Source of the DNA: an uncultured Opitutia bacterium
GTDB lineage: Bacteria > Verrucomicrobiota > Verrucomicrobiia > Opitutales > Puniceicoccaceae
Assembly: GCA_913056175.1 (NCBI GenBank)
Contig: CAJXLM010000003.1
Coordinates: 1-64,000 of the forward strand
Direction: 5' to 3'
Length of the DNA stretch: 64,000 nucleotides
Below the pieces are notes generated by a model, which was not told the origin of the DNA, searched no databases, and was given only the letters and a program-made list of their open reading frames with translations. Position numbers and translations under genes: made by a program. Shown one piece after another: positions 1 to 17,107 of this stretch (position 1 is its first letter; each line of letters opens with the position of its first letter).

Positions 1-231
1 GGTCTCACCCCGACGGTGAACCTCGACGTGCACGCCCGCCGGTCCGAATGGTGGGACTTCGTCGAGCAGCTCGACCGCGGGATGATCGTGGGCAGCGAGG
101 AGTTCGTCGCCCACCACTGCCGCCGCTGGCGCGGCTACGATTCCTCCGTCCCCCTGCGCACCCTCGCCGACGACGCCCGAGCCCGGCTCTGCACCGCCCG
201 CCCCCTCCGACGAAGGCGAAGATTCCGCTGA
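1..231 (+). CDS. C-terminal end of an unrecognised protein (5' end outside window)
   Basis: The frame is open from the first base and stops with TGA at 229-231, giving the last 76 residues of a protein whose start lies outside the window. The visible part contains a WWDFVEQLDRGM stretch, a HHCRRWRGYDSS stretch and an arginine-rich tail. Tryptophan, aspartate and histidine content looks like a folded domain rather than a chance reading frame. I do not recognise the family and assign no function. A GTG at 16 could start a 71-residue protein, but the frame is already open upstream, so a truncated longer gene is more likely. Confidence 0.4.
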   Translation, partial: GLTPTVNLDVHARRSEWWDFVEQLDRGMIVGSEEFVAHHCRRWRGYDSSVPLRTLADDARARLCTARPLRRRRRFR

Positions 232-1547
232 GGGAATCCTGCTTCCACCCGTTCCCCCGGGGAAAGCAACCCTCGAAGCCCCAAGCGAACCGAGGAGAAG
301 GGCCGAACCCTCCACCGCCCACGGCAAGGTCCGCACGCCCTAGCGTCGGCATTGCCTTCGTTCAGCTTTATCCCGGCCACAAGGCCGCTTGAACCTTGTG
401 TCTAGCGAGAAGATTCCGGTGATTCCGCCCTCCCCGACCGACCCTTTCCCTCGGGGAACCAAGGAGCGTTCGATCGTGATTTTGAAGGTTTGTCCCTCAA
501 ATTCGCTCTTGTTGCTCGAGATAGGGCGGGGGGATTGGTGGGGATGACGATTACGGGGCGGGGAGAATCTTGCGGGGCTGGGGGTGGTGTGGAGAGCGCA
601 CGGGCGGGGAGTGGGATGGGGGGTGGCGATGGGCCTCGACCGGCTTCTCATTCCCGAAGTGGGGCTGGGCGATGAGGGGCGGGGTGTGGGGGGCGCGTCC
701 GCGGGCGTAGGCCGATCGCCCGATTCCACGCCCTTGGACGGTTTTCCCTTACGGGGGGGTTCGGCATTGGGATCCGCGAGGTCGACCATGATTGAATCGA
801 GTCCCGTGCCCAACCGATCCTCGGGCGGGTGGGCCGTCGCGGGGAGCTTCTCCCCGGCGGCACCGGAGCCGGAGGGGGTTGGTACGGATCCCATCGATTC
901 CATCCAGGAAAACGATGTGGATTCCGCAGGAGGGATCGGGTCGGGCGGAGGATCCTTTCGCCGCCGGCATTCCTACTCGTGGTTTCTCCACTCCTGCTTG
1001 CTCGTCCTTTTTTGGAGCCGTGCGCGAACTCGCCACCACCAAGAGCGAAAAACACCTTACGATCTCCGGGTAGACGGGTTAGGCGGTTGCCGAACGATTC
1101 ACCGATCGCGGATCCACGATTCCCGACGGGCGCTCCCGGACGGGCTTGTGCCCAAGACAAGAGGCACGAGCGAGGAGGAAAAGTCCGCCGCAGCCGTGCA
1201 TGAACCGACCACCTACCCGTCACGGCGGACGCTCCAGCGACCGCCGTGAGGCACAGGTACTGACACAACCTCGTGGGAGGCGACCGACCAGCCGTTGCCG
1301 AGACCGTTTCCCGGGGGCCGACCCGTGCTCCCCGGAAAGAGTCGGCCCCCGTTCAGCGCCAAGCTCGCTGAGCGTTTCCGGGAGGCTCGCCCCCCTGTCG
1401 CGGTACGGCGGACCGCCCCTCCCGGACCGGAGAGCCCTGTCCGCTCGGGTCCGCAGGGTCGGGTGCTCCTCCCGCGGACGGCCGCACCGATGTCCCCCCT
1501 CCGGCGGTGGCGGCAAAGCTTTTCCCCGGAGCGATTGCTGCCGTTGC
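232..1547. other. 1.3 kb stretch without a credible gene
   Basis: No frame here looks like a real protein. The open frames on both strands are arginine-, glycine- and proline-rich, overlap each other and lack domain-like sequence. Base composition is less extreme than in the neighbouring genes, and GATTCC or its complement recurs several times. One strong inverted repeat is present at 1312-1351. I looked for the conserved cores of RNase P RNA, tmRNA, SRP RNA and 6S-like RNAs by eye and did not find a convincing one. It may be a long untranslated or structured-RNA region or a decayed gene. Confidence 0.5.
1312..1351. repeat. Perfect 11 bp inverted repeat (stem-loop) in the gene-free stretch
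   Basis: CGGGGGCCGAC at 1312-1322 is followed after 18 nt by its exact reverse complement at 1341-1351. No run of T follows on either strand, so it is not a standard intrinsic terminator. It could be part of a structured RNA or a bidirectional transcription barrier between the first gene and the glycerol locus. Confidence 0.5.
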
Positions 1548-2309
1548 TCAATCCGCGACGGTCACGCTGACCCCGTTCTTGCGGAACTCGTCGAGAATCC
1601 TCGGGTCCTCCGGGCGGGTGGTGATCAGTCGGTCGATCCGGTCGAGGGAGGAGAAGAAGAAGGAGGAACAGCGGCCCAGCTTGGTGTGGTCGGCGAGGAC
1701 AATGACTTCCTGCGCGATCGGGATGAGGCGTTCCTTGAGGCGGGCCTGACCCCCGTTGACCTCACTGGCTCCGCGCTCCGCGTCGATCCCGTCCACCCCG
1801 AGAAACATCTTCTGGATGAGGAAACGCTGGAGAGCCTCCTCCGCGAGGATCCCCGTGTAGGAGCGGGAGCGCAATTCGTAATCTCCCCCCGTACAGATGA
1901 GCGAGACCTTGTTCCGGGAGCTCAGGCTCACGATGACATGGTTCGCATTCGTGATGACCGTGCTCTCCCGGTCCGGAAAGAAGGCAGTCATGCTGAGGAC
2001 GGTGGAGGAAGCGTCGAGGAAGACCGTCTCCCGCTCCCGGACCAGACCACAGGCGATCTTGGCGATGGCCATCTTTTCCTCCCGGTGCAGCGCCTCCCGC
2101 TCGGGGAGGGGGAGCATGTAGCGGGTGGCTCCCACCGGGACAGCCCCCCCATGGATTCGCCGCAGTTCGCCGAGCCGCTCGAGGTGGACAAAATCCTGGC
2201 GGACCGTTTCCTCGCTCACCTGGAGGATCCGGGTCAGCTCCTGGGTGCGCACCGCCCCCTTGGCACCGAGGTAGGAGAGAATCTGATTGCGGCGTTCTTC
2301 GCGAAGCAT
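1548..2309 (-). CDS. glpR: DeoR-family transcriptional regulator, GlpR-like
   Basis: A 253-residue protein with the DeoR layout. An N-terminal winged helix-turn-helix (about residues 1-58) includes [14 protein letters not shown] and ends in RIHGGAVP; a C-terminal sensor domain of the isomerase-like DeoR fold binds a phosphorylated sugar or polyol. Start ATG at 2309; the open frame continues upstream through the antisense of glpK, but the DeoR N-terminus begins exactly at MLREERR. It is divergent from glpK-glpD across a 267 bp spacer, so the expected role is a repressor of glycerol catabolism responding to glycerol 3-phosphate. The family is clear; the GlpR assignment rests on the neighbours. 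Confidence 0.85.
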   Translation of the reverse strand: MLREERRNQILSYLGAKGAVRTQELTRILQVSEETVRQDFVHLERLGELRRIHGGAVPVGATRYMLPLPEREALHREEKMAIAKIACGLVRERETVFLDASSTVLSMTAFFPDRESTVITNANHVIVSLSSRNKVSLICTGGDYELRSRSYTGILAEEALQRFLIQKMFLGVDGIDAERGASEVNGGQARLKERLIPIAQEVIVLADHTKLGRCSSFFFSSLDRIDRLITTRPEDPRILDEFRKNGVSVTVAD

Positions 2310-2357
2310 GGTGGGTTGGAAGGAACAAAGTTGGATCGGGGCTTTCCCGGGATTTTC

Positions 2358-2383
2358 CCGGTAAAATTGCTGATTTTTACTGG
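2358..2383. promoter_or_regulatory. Candidate operator between the GlpR-like gene and glpK
   Basis: CCGGTAAAA (2358-2366) and TTTTACTGG (2375-2383) form an inverted repeat with one mismatch and an 8 nt spacer, in the most A+T-rich part of the spacer. Weak divergent promoter-like boxes overlap it: TTGCTG then TGTGAT 18 nt later towards glpK, and TTGTGT then TAAAAA 18 nt later towards the regulator. A site for the adjacent DeoR-type regulator is inferred. Confidence 0.35.
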
Positions 2384-2576
2384 TTTTTCCTGTGATTACA
2401 CAACCCAAAAACCTGTATTGGAGGCTGCATCCCTTTCCTCTTGGCAAATCCCATGTTGCCCTGTTCCGGGCCTTGCCCGATCTCCCGACGCACCGCAACC
2501 TTCGGCAACCACTCGGGGCGCGGCCCCCGTCGCCGACCCCGGATCCACCCCACCCCCATTCCCAGTTACCCCACTC

Positions 2577-4073
2577 ATGGCGCCGGAAAAGTACATTCTT
2601 TCGCTCGACCAGGGAACCACCAGTTCCCGGGCCATCCTTTATGATCAGGAAGCGCGGGTTGTCAGCTCCGCCCAGCGCGAATTCCCGCAGTACTATCCCG
2701 AGACCGGTTGGGTCGAGCACGACCCCGTAGAGATCTGGTCCTCGCAGAGCGCGGTGACAGCGGAGGCGATGAGCCGGGCCGGCATCGACGCCGACCAAAT
2801 CGCCGGGGTCGGCATCTGCAACCAGCGGGAGACGGTGGTCGTCTGGGAGAAGGCCACCGGCTATCCCGTCCACCGTGCCATTGTCTGGCAGGACCGGCGC
2901 ACCGCCCAGCTCTGCCGCGAGCTCGCCGCGGACGGGCTGGAGCGTATCTTTGCCGAGAAGACCGGACTCCGGCTGGATCCCTATTTCTCGGGAACGAAGC
3001 TCACCTGGCTCCTCGACCATGTCGATGGCCTCCGGGAGCGTGCCGAGCGGGGGGAGGTACTCTTCGGGACGATCGACAGCTGGTTGTTGTGGCGACTGAC
3101 CGAGGGAGTCGTGCACAGCACGGACGTCTCCAACGCCTCGCGCACCCTCCTCTTCAACCTGCACACGCAGGATTGGGACGACGAACTCCTCGCCCTCCTG
3201 CGCATTCCCCGGGCGATGCTCCCTCGTGTGGCCGGCAACAGCGAGGTCTACGGCGAGGTCACCAGCAACCACTTTCCCTCCGGCGTACCCATTGCGGGAT
3301 CCGCCGGGGACCAGCACGCCGCCCTTTTTGGCCAGAATTGCCTGCGCCCCGGCCTCGCCAAGAACACCTACGGGACCGGTTGCTTCCTCCTCATGAATGT
3401 GGGGGCGGAGCCCATTCCCTCGCAGCACAACCTCCTCTCCACCGTCGCCTGGCGCATCGGCGACCACACCGAGTACGCATTGGAGGGCTCGATCTTCATT
3501 GCCGGTGCGGTCGTGCAGTGGCTCCGCGATGAGCTGCAGATCATCCGGACGGCGGAGGAGTGCAGCGAGCTGGCGGCGACCACGGACAACGGCGGGGTCT
3601 ACCTCGTCCCCGCATTCGTGGGCATGGGCGCGCCCCACTGGGATCCCTACGCGCGCGGGTCGATCCAAGGCCTGACCCGCGGGGCCAACCGGGCGCATCT
3701 CTGCCGTGCGGCCATTGAGTCGATCGCCTTCCAGAGCGTCGACCTCAGCCGAAGCATGCGAGCGGATTCCGGCATGGAAATCGAGGAACTCCGCGTCGAC
3801 GGCGGAGCGGCGGCCAGTGACCCCCTCCTCCAGTTCCAGGCGGACCTCCTCCGGGTGCCGGTGGCCCGACCCCGCAACATCGAGACCACCGCCCTCGGGG
3901 CGGCCTTTCTCGCCGGCCTTGGCGTCGGCTTCTGGAAGGACCGGGACTCCCTCTCCTCCATCTGGGAGCTGGACCGCACCTTCGAACCGCAGTTACCGGA
4001 GGCGGACGTGGCCCAGCTCCGGCACAACTGGGACCGAGCCGTTGAGCGCTCGAAACACTGGGCCGACGAATAA
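2577..4073 (+). CDS. glpK: Glycerol kinase
   Basis: Phosphorylates glycerol with ATP to sn-glycerol 3-phosphate in the cytoplasm. The 498 residues match the usual length. FGGY-family signatures in order: the phosphate-binding loop DQGTTSSR (11-18), NQRET (82-86), WQDRRT (104-109), DPYFSGTK (134-141) and [13 protein letters not shown] with the catalytic Asp at 245. These are the residues that separate GlpK from other FGGY kinases. The chosen ATG begins [13 protein letters not shown], close to the canonical N-terminus; the frame is open far upstream without homology. glpD starts 8 nt after its stop, so the two form an operon. No glpF-type facilitator is in the window. Confidence 0.97.
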   Translation: MAPEKYILSLDQGTTSSRAILYDQEARVVSSAQREFPQYYPETGWVEHDPVEIWSSQSAVTAEAMSRAGIDADQIAGVGICNQRETVVVWEKATGYPVHRAIVWQDRRTAQLCRELAADGLERIFAEKTGLRLDPYFSGTKLTWLLDHVDGLRERAERGEVLFGTIDSWLLWRLTEGVVHSTDVSNASRTLLFNLHTQDWDDELLALLRIPRAMLPRVAGNSEVYGEVTSNHFPSGVPIAGSAGDQHAALFGQNCLRPGLAKNTYGTGCFLLMNVGAEPIPSQHNLLSTVAWRIGDHTEYALEGSIFIAGAVVQWLRDELQIIRTAEECSELAATTDNGGVYLVPAFVGMGAPHWDPYARGSIQGLTRGANRAHLCRAAIESIAFQSVDLSRSMRADSGMEIEELRVDGGAAASDPLLQFQADLLRVPVARPRNIETTALGAAFLAGLGVGFWKDRDSLSSIWELDRTFEPQLPEADVAQLRHNWDRAVERSKHWADE

Positions 4074-4081
4074 CCCCCACC

Positions 4082-5740
4082 ATGTCCGACCCATCTCCAG
4101 CCAACCCGCCCGCTCCTCCCCCGGAAATGCACCGGACGCACCATCTCCATCGCGCCCGGGAGGAGGCCGGCGGGTTCGATGTCATTGTCGTGGGCGGTGG
4201 CGCCACCGGCCTCGGTGCCGCCGTGGACGCGGCCACCCGCGGCTACCGCACCCTCCTCATCGAGCAGGAGGACTTTGCCAAGGGCACCTCGAGCCGATCG
4301 ACGAAACTCGTCCACGGAGGGGTGCGCTACCTCAAGCAGATGAACATCAGCCTCGTCCTCGAGGCCCTGCACGAGCGCGGGCTCCTCGCCCGCAACGCCC
4401 GGCACCTCGCCCACAGCCAGGATTTCGTGATCCCCTCGTACACCCAGTTCAACCGAGGTTTCTACGGGATCGGGCTGAAAGTCTACGACAAGCTCGCCGG
4501 CAAGCTCGGCCTGAACCCTTCGAAGATTCTCAGCCGGGCCCGCACCCTGCGGATGCTGCCGAACCTCGAGCCCGGCCACCTTGTCGGCGGCGTTCTCTAC
4601 CAGGACGGCCAGTTCGACGACAGCCGTCTCGCGATCAACCTTGCGCAGACCGCCGTCCGCGAAGGGGCCTGCGTACTCAACTACACCCGTTGCCGCGGAT
4701 TCGAAAAGGAGAACGGAAAGATTGTCGGGGTCGAGCTGGAGGACCGGATCGGTGGGGAGAACTTCGTCGTGAAGGGAAAGGCCGTGATCAACGCCACCGG
4801 GATCTTCGTGGACCAGCTTCGCCACGCCGACGAGGCATCCGCGGAGAAGAGGGTAACCGTGAGCCAGGGGATCCACCTCGTCCTTCCGCGGAAGTTCCTG
4901 CCCGGCGAAGCCGCGATCATGGTGCCAAAGACGGCGGACGGGCGAGTGCTTTTCGGGGTGCCCTGGCACGACCGGGTCATTTTCGGGACTACGGACACCC
5001 CGCGCACGGAGGCCCAGCTCGAGCCGCGCGCCCTCCACGAGGAGCGGGACTTCGTCCTCGAGCACGCGACCAAGTATCTCGAGAAGGATCCCAGCGAGTC
5101 GGACATCCTCAGCGTCTACGCCGGCCTCCGGCCGCTCGTGAGCGCTGGCTCCGGCGCCAAGACTTCCTCGCTTTCCCGGGACCACACCATCCTCGTTTCC
5201 GACAGCGGGCTCATCTCGATCACCGGCGGGAAGTGGACCACCTACCGGAAGATGGCGGTCGACGTCGTGGACAAGGCCGCGGCAACGGCAAACCTTCCCA
5301 CCAAGGAGAGCGGCACCGAGCACCTCGCCATCCACGGTTCGGCGGAACATCTCCCCACCCCCACCGGGACCGGGGACACCATGGAGGTGTACGGAACGGA
5401 TGCCTCCGGTATCAAGGCCCTCGAGGCGGAGCGACCCGAGCTGGCCAAGCCACTCCACGACCGCCTCCCCTACCGGAGCTCCGAAGTCATCTGGCACGCC
5501 CGCCACGAGATGGCCCAGACCGTCGAGGATGTTCTGGCGCGACGCACCCGGGCCCTCCTCCTCGACGCCCGGGCCGCAGCGGAAGCCGCGGACACCGTGG
5601 CCGACCTCCTCGCCCATGAGCTACAGCGCGACGAGAGCTGGGCGAAACAGAGCGCGGAACACTTCCGGGAGATCGCCGCCGGCTACGATTACGCCAATCC
5701 GGCCTCCACGGCGCACGAGACGGTCGGGAAGGTCGCCTGA
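4082..5740 (+). CDS. glpD: Aerobic-type FAD-dependent glycerol-3-phosphate dehydrogenase
   Basis: Oxidises glycerol 3-phosphate to dihydroxyacetone phosphate, passing electrons via FAD to the quinone pool; a peripheral inner-membrane enzyme. The 552-residue length and order fit GlpD: FAD-binding GGGATG near residues 38-43, then the family stretches GTSSRSTKLVHGGVRYL and SITGGKWTTYRKMA, and a C-terminal helical domain. The N-terminus carries a proline- and histidine-rich extension of about 30 residues; Met16 is an alternative start. It lies directly behind glpK and with it completes glycerol entry into glycolysis. Confidence 0.96.
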   Translation: MSDPSPANPPAPPPEMHRTHHLHRAREEAGGFDVIVVGGGATGLGAAVDAATRGYRTLLIEQEDFAKGTSSRSTKLVHGGVRYLKQMNISLVLEALHERGLLARNARHLAHSQDFVIPSYTQFNRGFYGIGLKVYDKLAGKLGLNPSKILSRARTLRMLPNLEPGHLVGGVLYQDGQFDDSRLAINLAQTAVREGACVLNYTRCRGFEKENGKIVGVELEDRIGGENFVVKGKAVINATGIFVDQLRHADEASAEKRVTVSQGIHLVLPRKFLPGEAAIMVPKTADGRVLFGVPWHDRVIFGTTDTPRTEAQLEPRALHEERDFVLEHATKYLEKDPSESDILSVYAGLRPLVSAGSGAKTSSLSRDHTILVSDSGLISITGGKWTTYRKMAVDVVDKAAATANLPTKESGTEHLAIHGSAEHLPTPTGTGDTMEVYGTDASGIKALEAERPELAKPLHDRLPYRSSEVIWHARHEMAQTVEDVLARRTRALLLDARAAAEAADTVADLLAHELQRDESWAKQSAEHFREIAAGYDYANPASTAHETVGKVA

Positions 5741-5771
5741 AACCCGGCTGCGGGAACCGCGGCCCACGCAG

Positions 5772-6692
5772 CTATTCCCGGTCGGAGACCCCGCGGTGGC
5801 GGAGGTGGTCCTCCGTGGCCGGCTCCACATGGACGAGGACTCGGAGGATTTCCGGGTGATGGGAGGAGAGGTCCTCCTTCACACGGGTCGCGATGGCGTG
5901 GCCGTCCTCCACCGAGAGGTGGGGATCCACCTGGAGGTGAAGATCGACCTCATAGAAATCCCCCACCCGGCGGACCCGGAAGTCGTGGAAGGCCCGCGCC
6001 CCGGCGATCGGCAGGATATGCTCGCAGAAATCCTCGATCCGGGCCCTTTCCGGTGCGGTGTCCAACAGGGAGGCGAGGGCGCGCGTTATAATCCTCCCGC
6101 CCTCGAGGAGCAGCCAGAAGGCGAGGAGGAGCGTGAGGAGCGGATCGAGGAAGGCAAGACGCTCGCCACCCCACCACGTGGCGAGGAGCGCGACCGTGAC
6201 GGCAAGAGAGGAGAGGCTGTCCACTCGGTGGTGCCAGGCATTGGCGGCGAGCAGCCCGGAGCGCAGGCGCCGGGCCGTCCGGCGTGTCCAGTGGAAGAGG
6301 AACTCCTTGACCCCGAGAGAGACCGCCGCGACCGCGGCCGCGGCGGCTCCCGGTGCCGCGTAGTCCCCTGAGCGGAGGAGGAAGCCGGCCCTCACTCCCA
6401 GCCAGGCACAGAGGCCGACGAGGAGCAGGCCGAGAAAGGCCTCCGCGAGGTTGGCGAACTTATGGTGGCCGTAGGGGTGGCGGTCGTCCTCCGGCAGGCG
6501 GGACACGGCCAGCCCGACAAGCACAGCGACATCCCCAGCAAGGTCCACAAGGCTATGCAGCCCGTCCGCGACCAGCGCCTGGGCTCGGAACGCCAGCCCC
6601 GCGGCGACCTTGAGGACACCGAGCAGCAGGTTAACGACGACGCTGGCGACGGTGACCCGGTAGGCAGCATCCGGCACCCTGCGGCTTTCCAT
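5772..6692 (-). CDS. Cation diffusion facilitator (CDF) metal exporter
   Basis: A proton-coupled exporter of divalent metals, probably Zn(2+), in the inner membrane. About six hydrophobic segments are followed by a C-terminal cytoplasmic domain. The transport-site motifs are HSLVD in the second membrane helix and HHRVD in the fifth, the His-x3-Asp pairs typical of Zn/Cd-selective CDF proteins. The C-terminal part ends with the usual beta-strand and histidine pattern (VDLHLQVDPHLSVEDGH). I chose the ATG at 6692 (306 residues); an upstream ATG at 6725 adds 11 residues but sits close to the hairpin behind rpoC. Same strand as rpoC but separated by that hairpin, so probably a separate unit. Confidence 0.88.
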   Translation of the reverse strand: MESRRVPDAAYRVTVASVVVNLLLGVLKVAAGLAFRAQALVADGLHSLVDLAGDVAVLVGLAVSRLPEDDRHPYGHHKFANLAEAFLGLLLVGLCAWLGVRAGFLLRSGDYAAPGAAAAAVAAVSLGVKEFLFHWTRRTARRLRSGLLAANAWHHRVDSLSSLAVTVALLATWWGGERLAFLDPLLTLLLAFWLLLEGGRIITRALASLLDTAPERARIEDFCEHILPIAGARAFHDFRVRRVGDFYEVDLHLQVDPHLSVEDGHAIATRVKEDLSSHHPEILRVLVHVEPATEDHLRHRGVSDRE

Positions 6693-6740
6693 GGCAGCCC
6701 CGGGGCGGGAACCTCGCACCGTCATCGGGGGGACGACCCG

Positions 6741-6773
6741 CGCGGCGGGGCCGGAATCCCCGGCCCCGCCGCG
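6741..6773 (-). terminator. Strong hairpin downstream of rpoC
   Basis: A perfect 14 bp inverted repeat (CGCGGCGGGGCCGG and its complement) with a 5 nt loop lies just past the rpoC stop. It is G+C-rich and lacks a T-tract on the minus strand, so it is a terminator-like or mRNA-stabilising hairpin rather than a textbook intrinsic terminator. Confidence 0.5.
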
Positions 6774-6785
6774 GCGGTCCCTCCC

Positions 6786-10940
<4,155 letters not shown>

Positions 10941-10970
10941 GGCAAATGAATCCGTTGGGGGTTCGGGAAA

Positions 10971-14738
<3,768 letters not shown>

Positions 14739-14798
14739 GGTCGCGTTTCCTGGGATGGGCGGGGGGACGGGGATGAACGGGCGTTCTCAGGGAAGCAG

Positions 14799-14828
14799 GA
14801 AAACCGCACGGGCCGGGGCCCGCGCGGT
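14799..14828 (-). terminator. Attenuator-like hairpin between rplL and rpoB
   Basis: On the minus strand an inverted repeat with about 11 paired bases and one mismatch (14803-14828) is followed directly by TTTT. The rplL-rpoB spacer is the classical place for a partial terminator that lowers rpoBC expression relative to the ribosomal proteins in E. coli. Its function here is inferred from structure and position. Confidence 0.45.
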
Positions 14829-14866
14829 CTCGCCGAGTGAATCCTGCGAAAAGAGAGCTTCGATTG

Positions 14867-15256
14867 TTACTTGAGCTCGACCTTGGCGCCGGCCTCTTCG
14901 AGCTTCTTCTTGGTTTCCTCGGCGTCGTCCTTGCTCGTGGCTTCCTTGACCGGCTTCGGCACGCCCTCGACGAGCTCCTTGGCCTCCTTCAGGCCGAGCC
15001 CGGTGATGCTGCGGACCTCCTTGATGACGCCGATCTTGTTGGAGCCGAAGTCGGTAAGGACGACGTCAAACTCGTCCTTTTCCTCCTCTTCCGCGGCGGC
15101 CTCGCCACCGGCCGGAGCGGCTCCGGCGGCTACGGCCACGGGAGCAGCGGCGCTGACGCCCCACTTCTCCTCGAGCTCCTTGACCAGTCCGGCGATCTCC
15201 AGCACGGGCTGGGCGGAAAGCCACTCGATTACTTGTTCTTTGGTGATGTCTGCCAT
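14867..15256 (-). CDS. rplL: 50S ribosomal protein L7/L12
   Basis: The stalk protein of the large ribosomal subunit, 129 residues, which recruits translation factors and is bound in multiple copies to L10. It has the N-terminal dimerisation segment, an Ala/Gly/Pro-rich flexible hinge (about residues 38-55), and a C-terminal domain with the conserved KIGVIKEVR and [12 protein letters not shown] stretches. A strong AGGAGG-type ribosome-binding site sits 6 nt before the ATG, unusual among its neighbours and fitting the need for several copies per ribosome. Confidence 0.98.
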   Translation of the reverse strand: MADITKEQVIEWLSAQPVLEIAGLVKELEEKWGVSAAAPVAVAAGAAPAGGEAAAEEEEKDEFDVVLTDFGSNKIGVIKEVRSITGLGLKEAKELVEGVPKPVKEATSKDDAEETKKKLEEAGAKVELK

Positions 15257-15415
15257 GATGACCTCCTGAGGAGACGGTCACCGCTGGGGTGGTTTCAAGG
15301 GCCTCGGGCCCTCCGTCGCCTTCACTCTCGGTGATTCAGCTTGGATGTGGTTGTTCGGGTTGGCGGGGAAGGAGAAGACTCCACCCCCAAAAGGTACGCG
15401 GTCGGGGCCGGGAGC

Positions 15416-15928
15416 TCAGGAAGCGTCGTCGACCCTTGCCTGGAGGACCTGGACCATGTCGCGGGGGACCGCGGAGAGGACCTGGACGACCCCGGTGGCC
15501 GGCTGTTGCAGAAGGGAGAGCAGCTGGGCGCGCAATTCATCGAGCCCGGGCAGTTCCGCCAATTCGAGCAATTGCTCGCGGGTGAGGGCCTGGTCGCCGA
15601 CGACGCCGGCCTTCAGGTCCACCTTCTCCTTGTCCTTGAAGAACTTCTTGAGGATCTTGGTCACCCCGGAGGGGTTCTCGCCGCCGAGTACGATCGCGGT
15701 GGGGCCGTTCAGCCACTCGCGCATGTCCGGCTGCTCGCGCCGCTGCAGGGCGAGGTTGAGGACGCTGTTCTTGACGACGTGGAACTCGGCGTTCTCCGCG
15801 GCGAGGGACTGGCGCAACTGCTCGGTCTCCTCGACGTTGATTCGCTCGTAGTTCGTGAGGATGACGTAGTCGGACTTGCCGAGGTGCTCATCCACCTCGC
15901 GGACGAGAAATTCCTTTTCGGGTCTCAT
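15416..15928 (-). CDS. rplJ: 50S ribosomal protein L10
   Basis: Base of the L7/L12 stalk, 170 residues, binding 23S rRNA with its N-terminal domain and L12 dimers with its C-terminal helix. Family features include the N-terminal MRPEKEFLVREV start, NYERINVEETEQLR and VKNSVLNLALQ. A GGAGAAG precedes the start. Only 22 nt separate it from rplA, so the long L10-binding leader found here in E. coli is not present. Confidence 0.96.
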   Translation of the reverse strand: MRPEKEFLVREVDEHLGKSDYVILTNYERINVEETEQLRQSLAAENAEFHVVKNSVLNLALQRREQPDMREWLNGPTAIVLGGENPSGVTKILKKFFKDKEKVDLKAGVVGDQALTREQLLELAELPGLDELRAQLLSLLQQPATGVVQVLSAVPRDMVQVLQARVDDAS

Positions 15929-15950
15929 GGCGGCGCTTCTCCGTTCGGGC

Positions 15951-16652
15951 TCAGAGGGAGTGGTAGAGCTGGGAGCTCAGGGGGATGGAGGGACTCATCG
16001 TCGCACTCAGGTGCAGGGACTTCACCAGGCGGCCCCGCAGGTCCTCCGGGCGGGCCCGAGCGAGGGCCTCGAGGGCGGCATGGATGTTCTCGACGAGCTG
16101 CTCGCGCTGGAAGGAGCGCTTCCCGACAACGATGGCGAGGTTGCCGGTCTTATCCATCTTGAATTCGACCCGCCCCGCCTTCACCGCGGTGATCGCCTCG
16201 GCGAGGTTGTCGGAGACGGTCCCGGTCTTCGGGTTGGGCATGAGCCCGCGCGGGCCGAGGATGCGGGCCGCCTTGCGCACCTCCTTCATGGCGGCGGTGG
16301 TGGCCACGGCGACGTCGAAATCGAGCCAGCCTTCCTGGACGCGGGCGAGGAGATCGTCGAGGCCGGCCTCGTCCGCCCCGGCTTCGAGGGCCGACTGCGG
16401 ATCGTCGGTGAAAGCGATCACCCGGAGAGTCCGGCCCGTCCCGTGCGGCAGGCTCACGGTGCCGCGCACCATCTGGCTGCTCTGCTTCGGATCGACGAGG
16501 AGGCGGGCCTGGAGCTCCACGGTCTCATCGAAACGGGGTGCCGGAAACTGCTGGAGGAGCGCGATGGCCTCCTCGAGTTCCCGGGATTCCGTGCCGGCGG
16601 GAGCCTGTTCGGCGGCGGAAAGGTAGCGCTTGCTGCGATGGGCGGTGGTCAT
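15951..16652 (-). CDS. rplA: 50S ribosomal protein L1
   Basis: Large-subunit protein of the L1 stalk, which helps release deacylated tRNA from the E site and can act as a translational repressor. The 233 residues match the family length. The L1 signature is seen in ILGPRGLMPNPKTGTV, preceded by a two-domain alpha/beta arrangement. It sits between rplK and rplJ in the standard order with short spacers, so it is part of one ribosomal transcription unit. Confidence 0.98.
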   Translation of the reverse strand: MTTAHRSKRYLSAAEQAPAGTESRELEEAIALLQQFPAPRFDETVELQARLLVDPKQSSQMVRGTVSLPHGTGRTLRVIAFTDDPQSALEAGADEAGLDDLLARVQEGWLDFDVAVATTAAMKEVRKAARILGPRGLMPNPKTGTVSDNLAEAITAVKAGRVEFKMDKTGNLAIVVGKRSFQREQLVENIHAALEALARARPEDLRGRLVKSLHLSATMSPSIPLSSQLYHSL

Positions 16653-16675
16653 GGCGTAACGTGGGGGGAAGCCCT

Positions 16676-17101
16676 TCAGTCCTCGACCTCGATGCCCATG
16701 CTCCGGGCGGTCCCCTCAATGATGCGGGAAGCCGCTTCCGGGCTGGAGGCGTTCAGGTCGTTCTTCTTGATCTCGACAATCTCCTCGATCTGCTTGCGGG
16801 TCACCTTGCCCACCTTGTCGCGGTTGGGAACCCCGGAGGCCTTGGCGATGCCCGCGGCCTTCTTGAGGAGGACGGGCGCCGGCGGACTCTTCAGGATGTA
16901 GCTGAAGGACTTGTCCGCGTACACGGTGATCACCACCGGCAGGATCGTGCCACTCTGCTCCTTGGTGCGGGCGTTGAAGTCCTTGCAGAAGCCCATGATG
17001 TTCACGCCATGAGCCCCGAGGGCGGGACCCACGGGCGGGGCGGGGTTGGCGGCTCCTGCGGGCAGCTGCAAGCGGATTTCTCCTACGATCTTCTTCGACA
17101 T
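16676..17101 (-). CDS. rplK: 50S ribosomal protein L11
   Basis: Large-subunit protein of the GTPase-associated centre, 141 residues. It shows the N-terminal proline-rich segment ([18 protein letters not shown]), then NFCKDFNA-type sequence and the RNA-binding C-terminal domain. The site of thiostrepton action and of RelA stimulation in other bacteria. Its ATG is 6 nt from the nusG stop, so it is translated from the same message. Confidence 0.98.
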   Translation of the reverse strand: MSKKIVGEIRLQLPAGAANPAPPVGPALGAHGVNIMGFCKDFNARTKEQSGTILPVVITVYADKSFSYILKSPPAPVLLKKAAGIAKASGVPNRDKVGKVTRKQIEEIVEIKKNDLNASSPEAASRIIEGTARSMGIEVED

Positions 17102-17107
17102 GATTGC

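Noticed and set aside
1165-1200. RNase P RNA-like GAGGAGGAAAAGTCCG on the plus strand
   Set aside because: Only one short block resembles the P4 region; the other conserved parts of RNase P RNA are absent downstream.
2310-3698. Upstream extension of the DeoR regulator frame through the antisense of glpK (716 codons in all)
   Set aside because: The DeoR domain starts at the ATG at 2309; the extension covers glpK in the wrong sense and has no homology.
5747-5772. GCTGCG...CGCAGC repeat between glpD and the CDF gene as a bidirectional terminator
   Set aside because: Six base pairs with a 14 nt loop and no T-tract; too weak to call.
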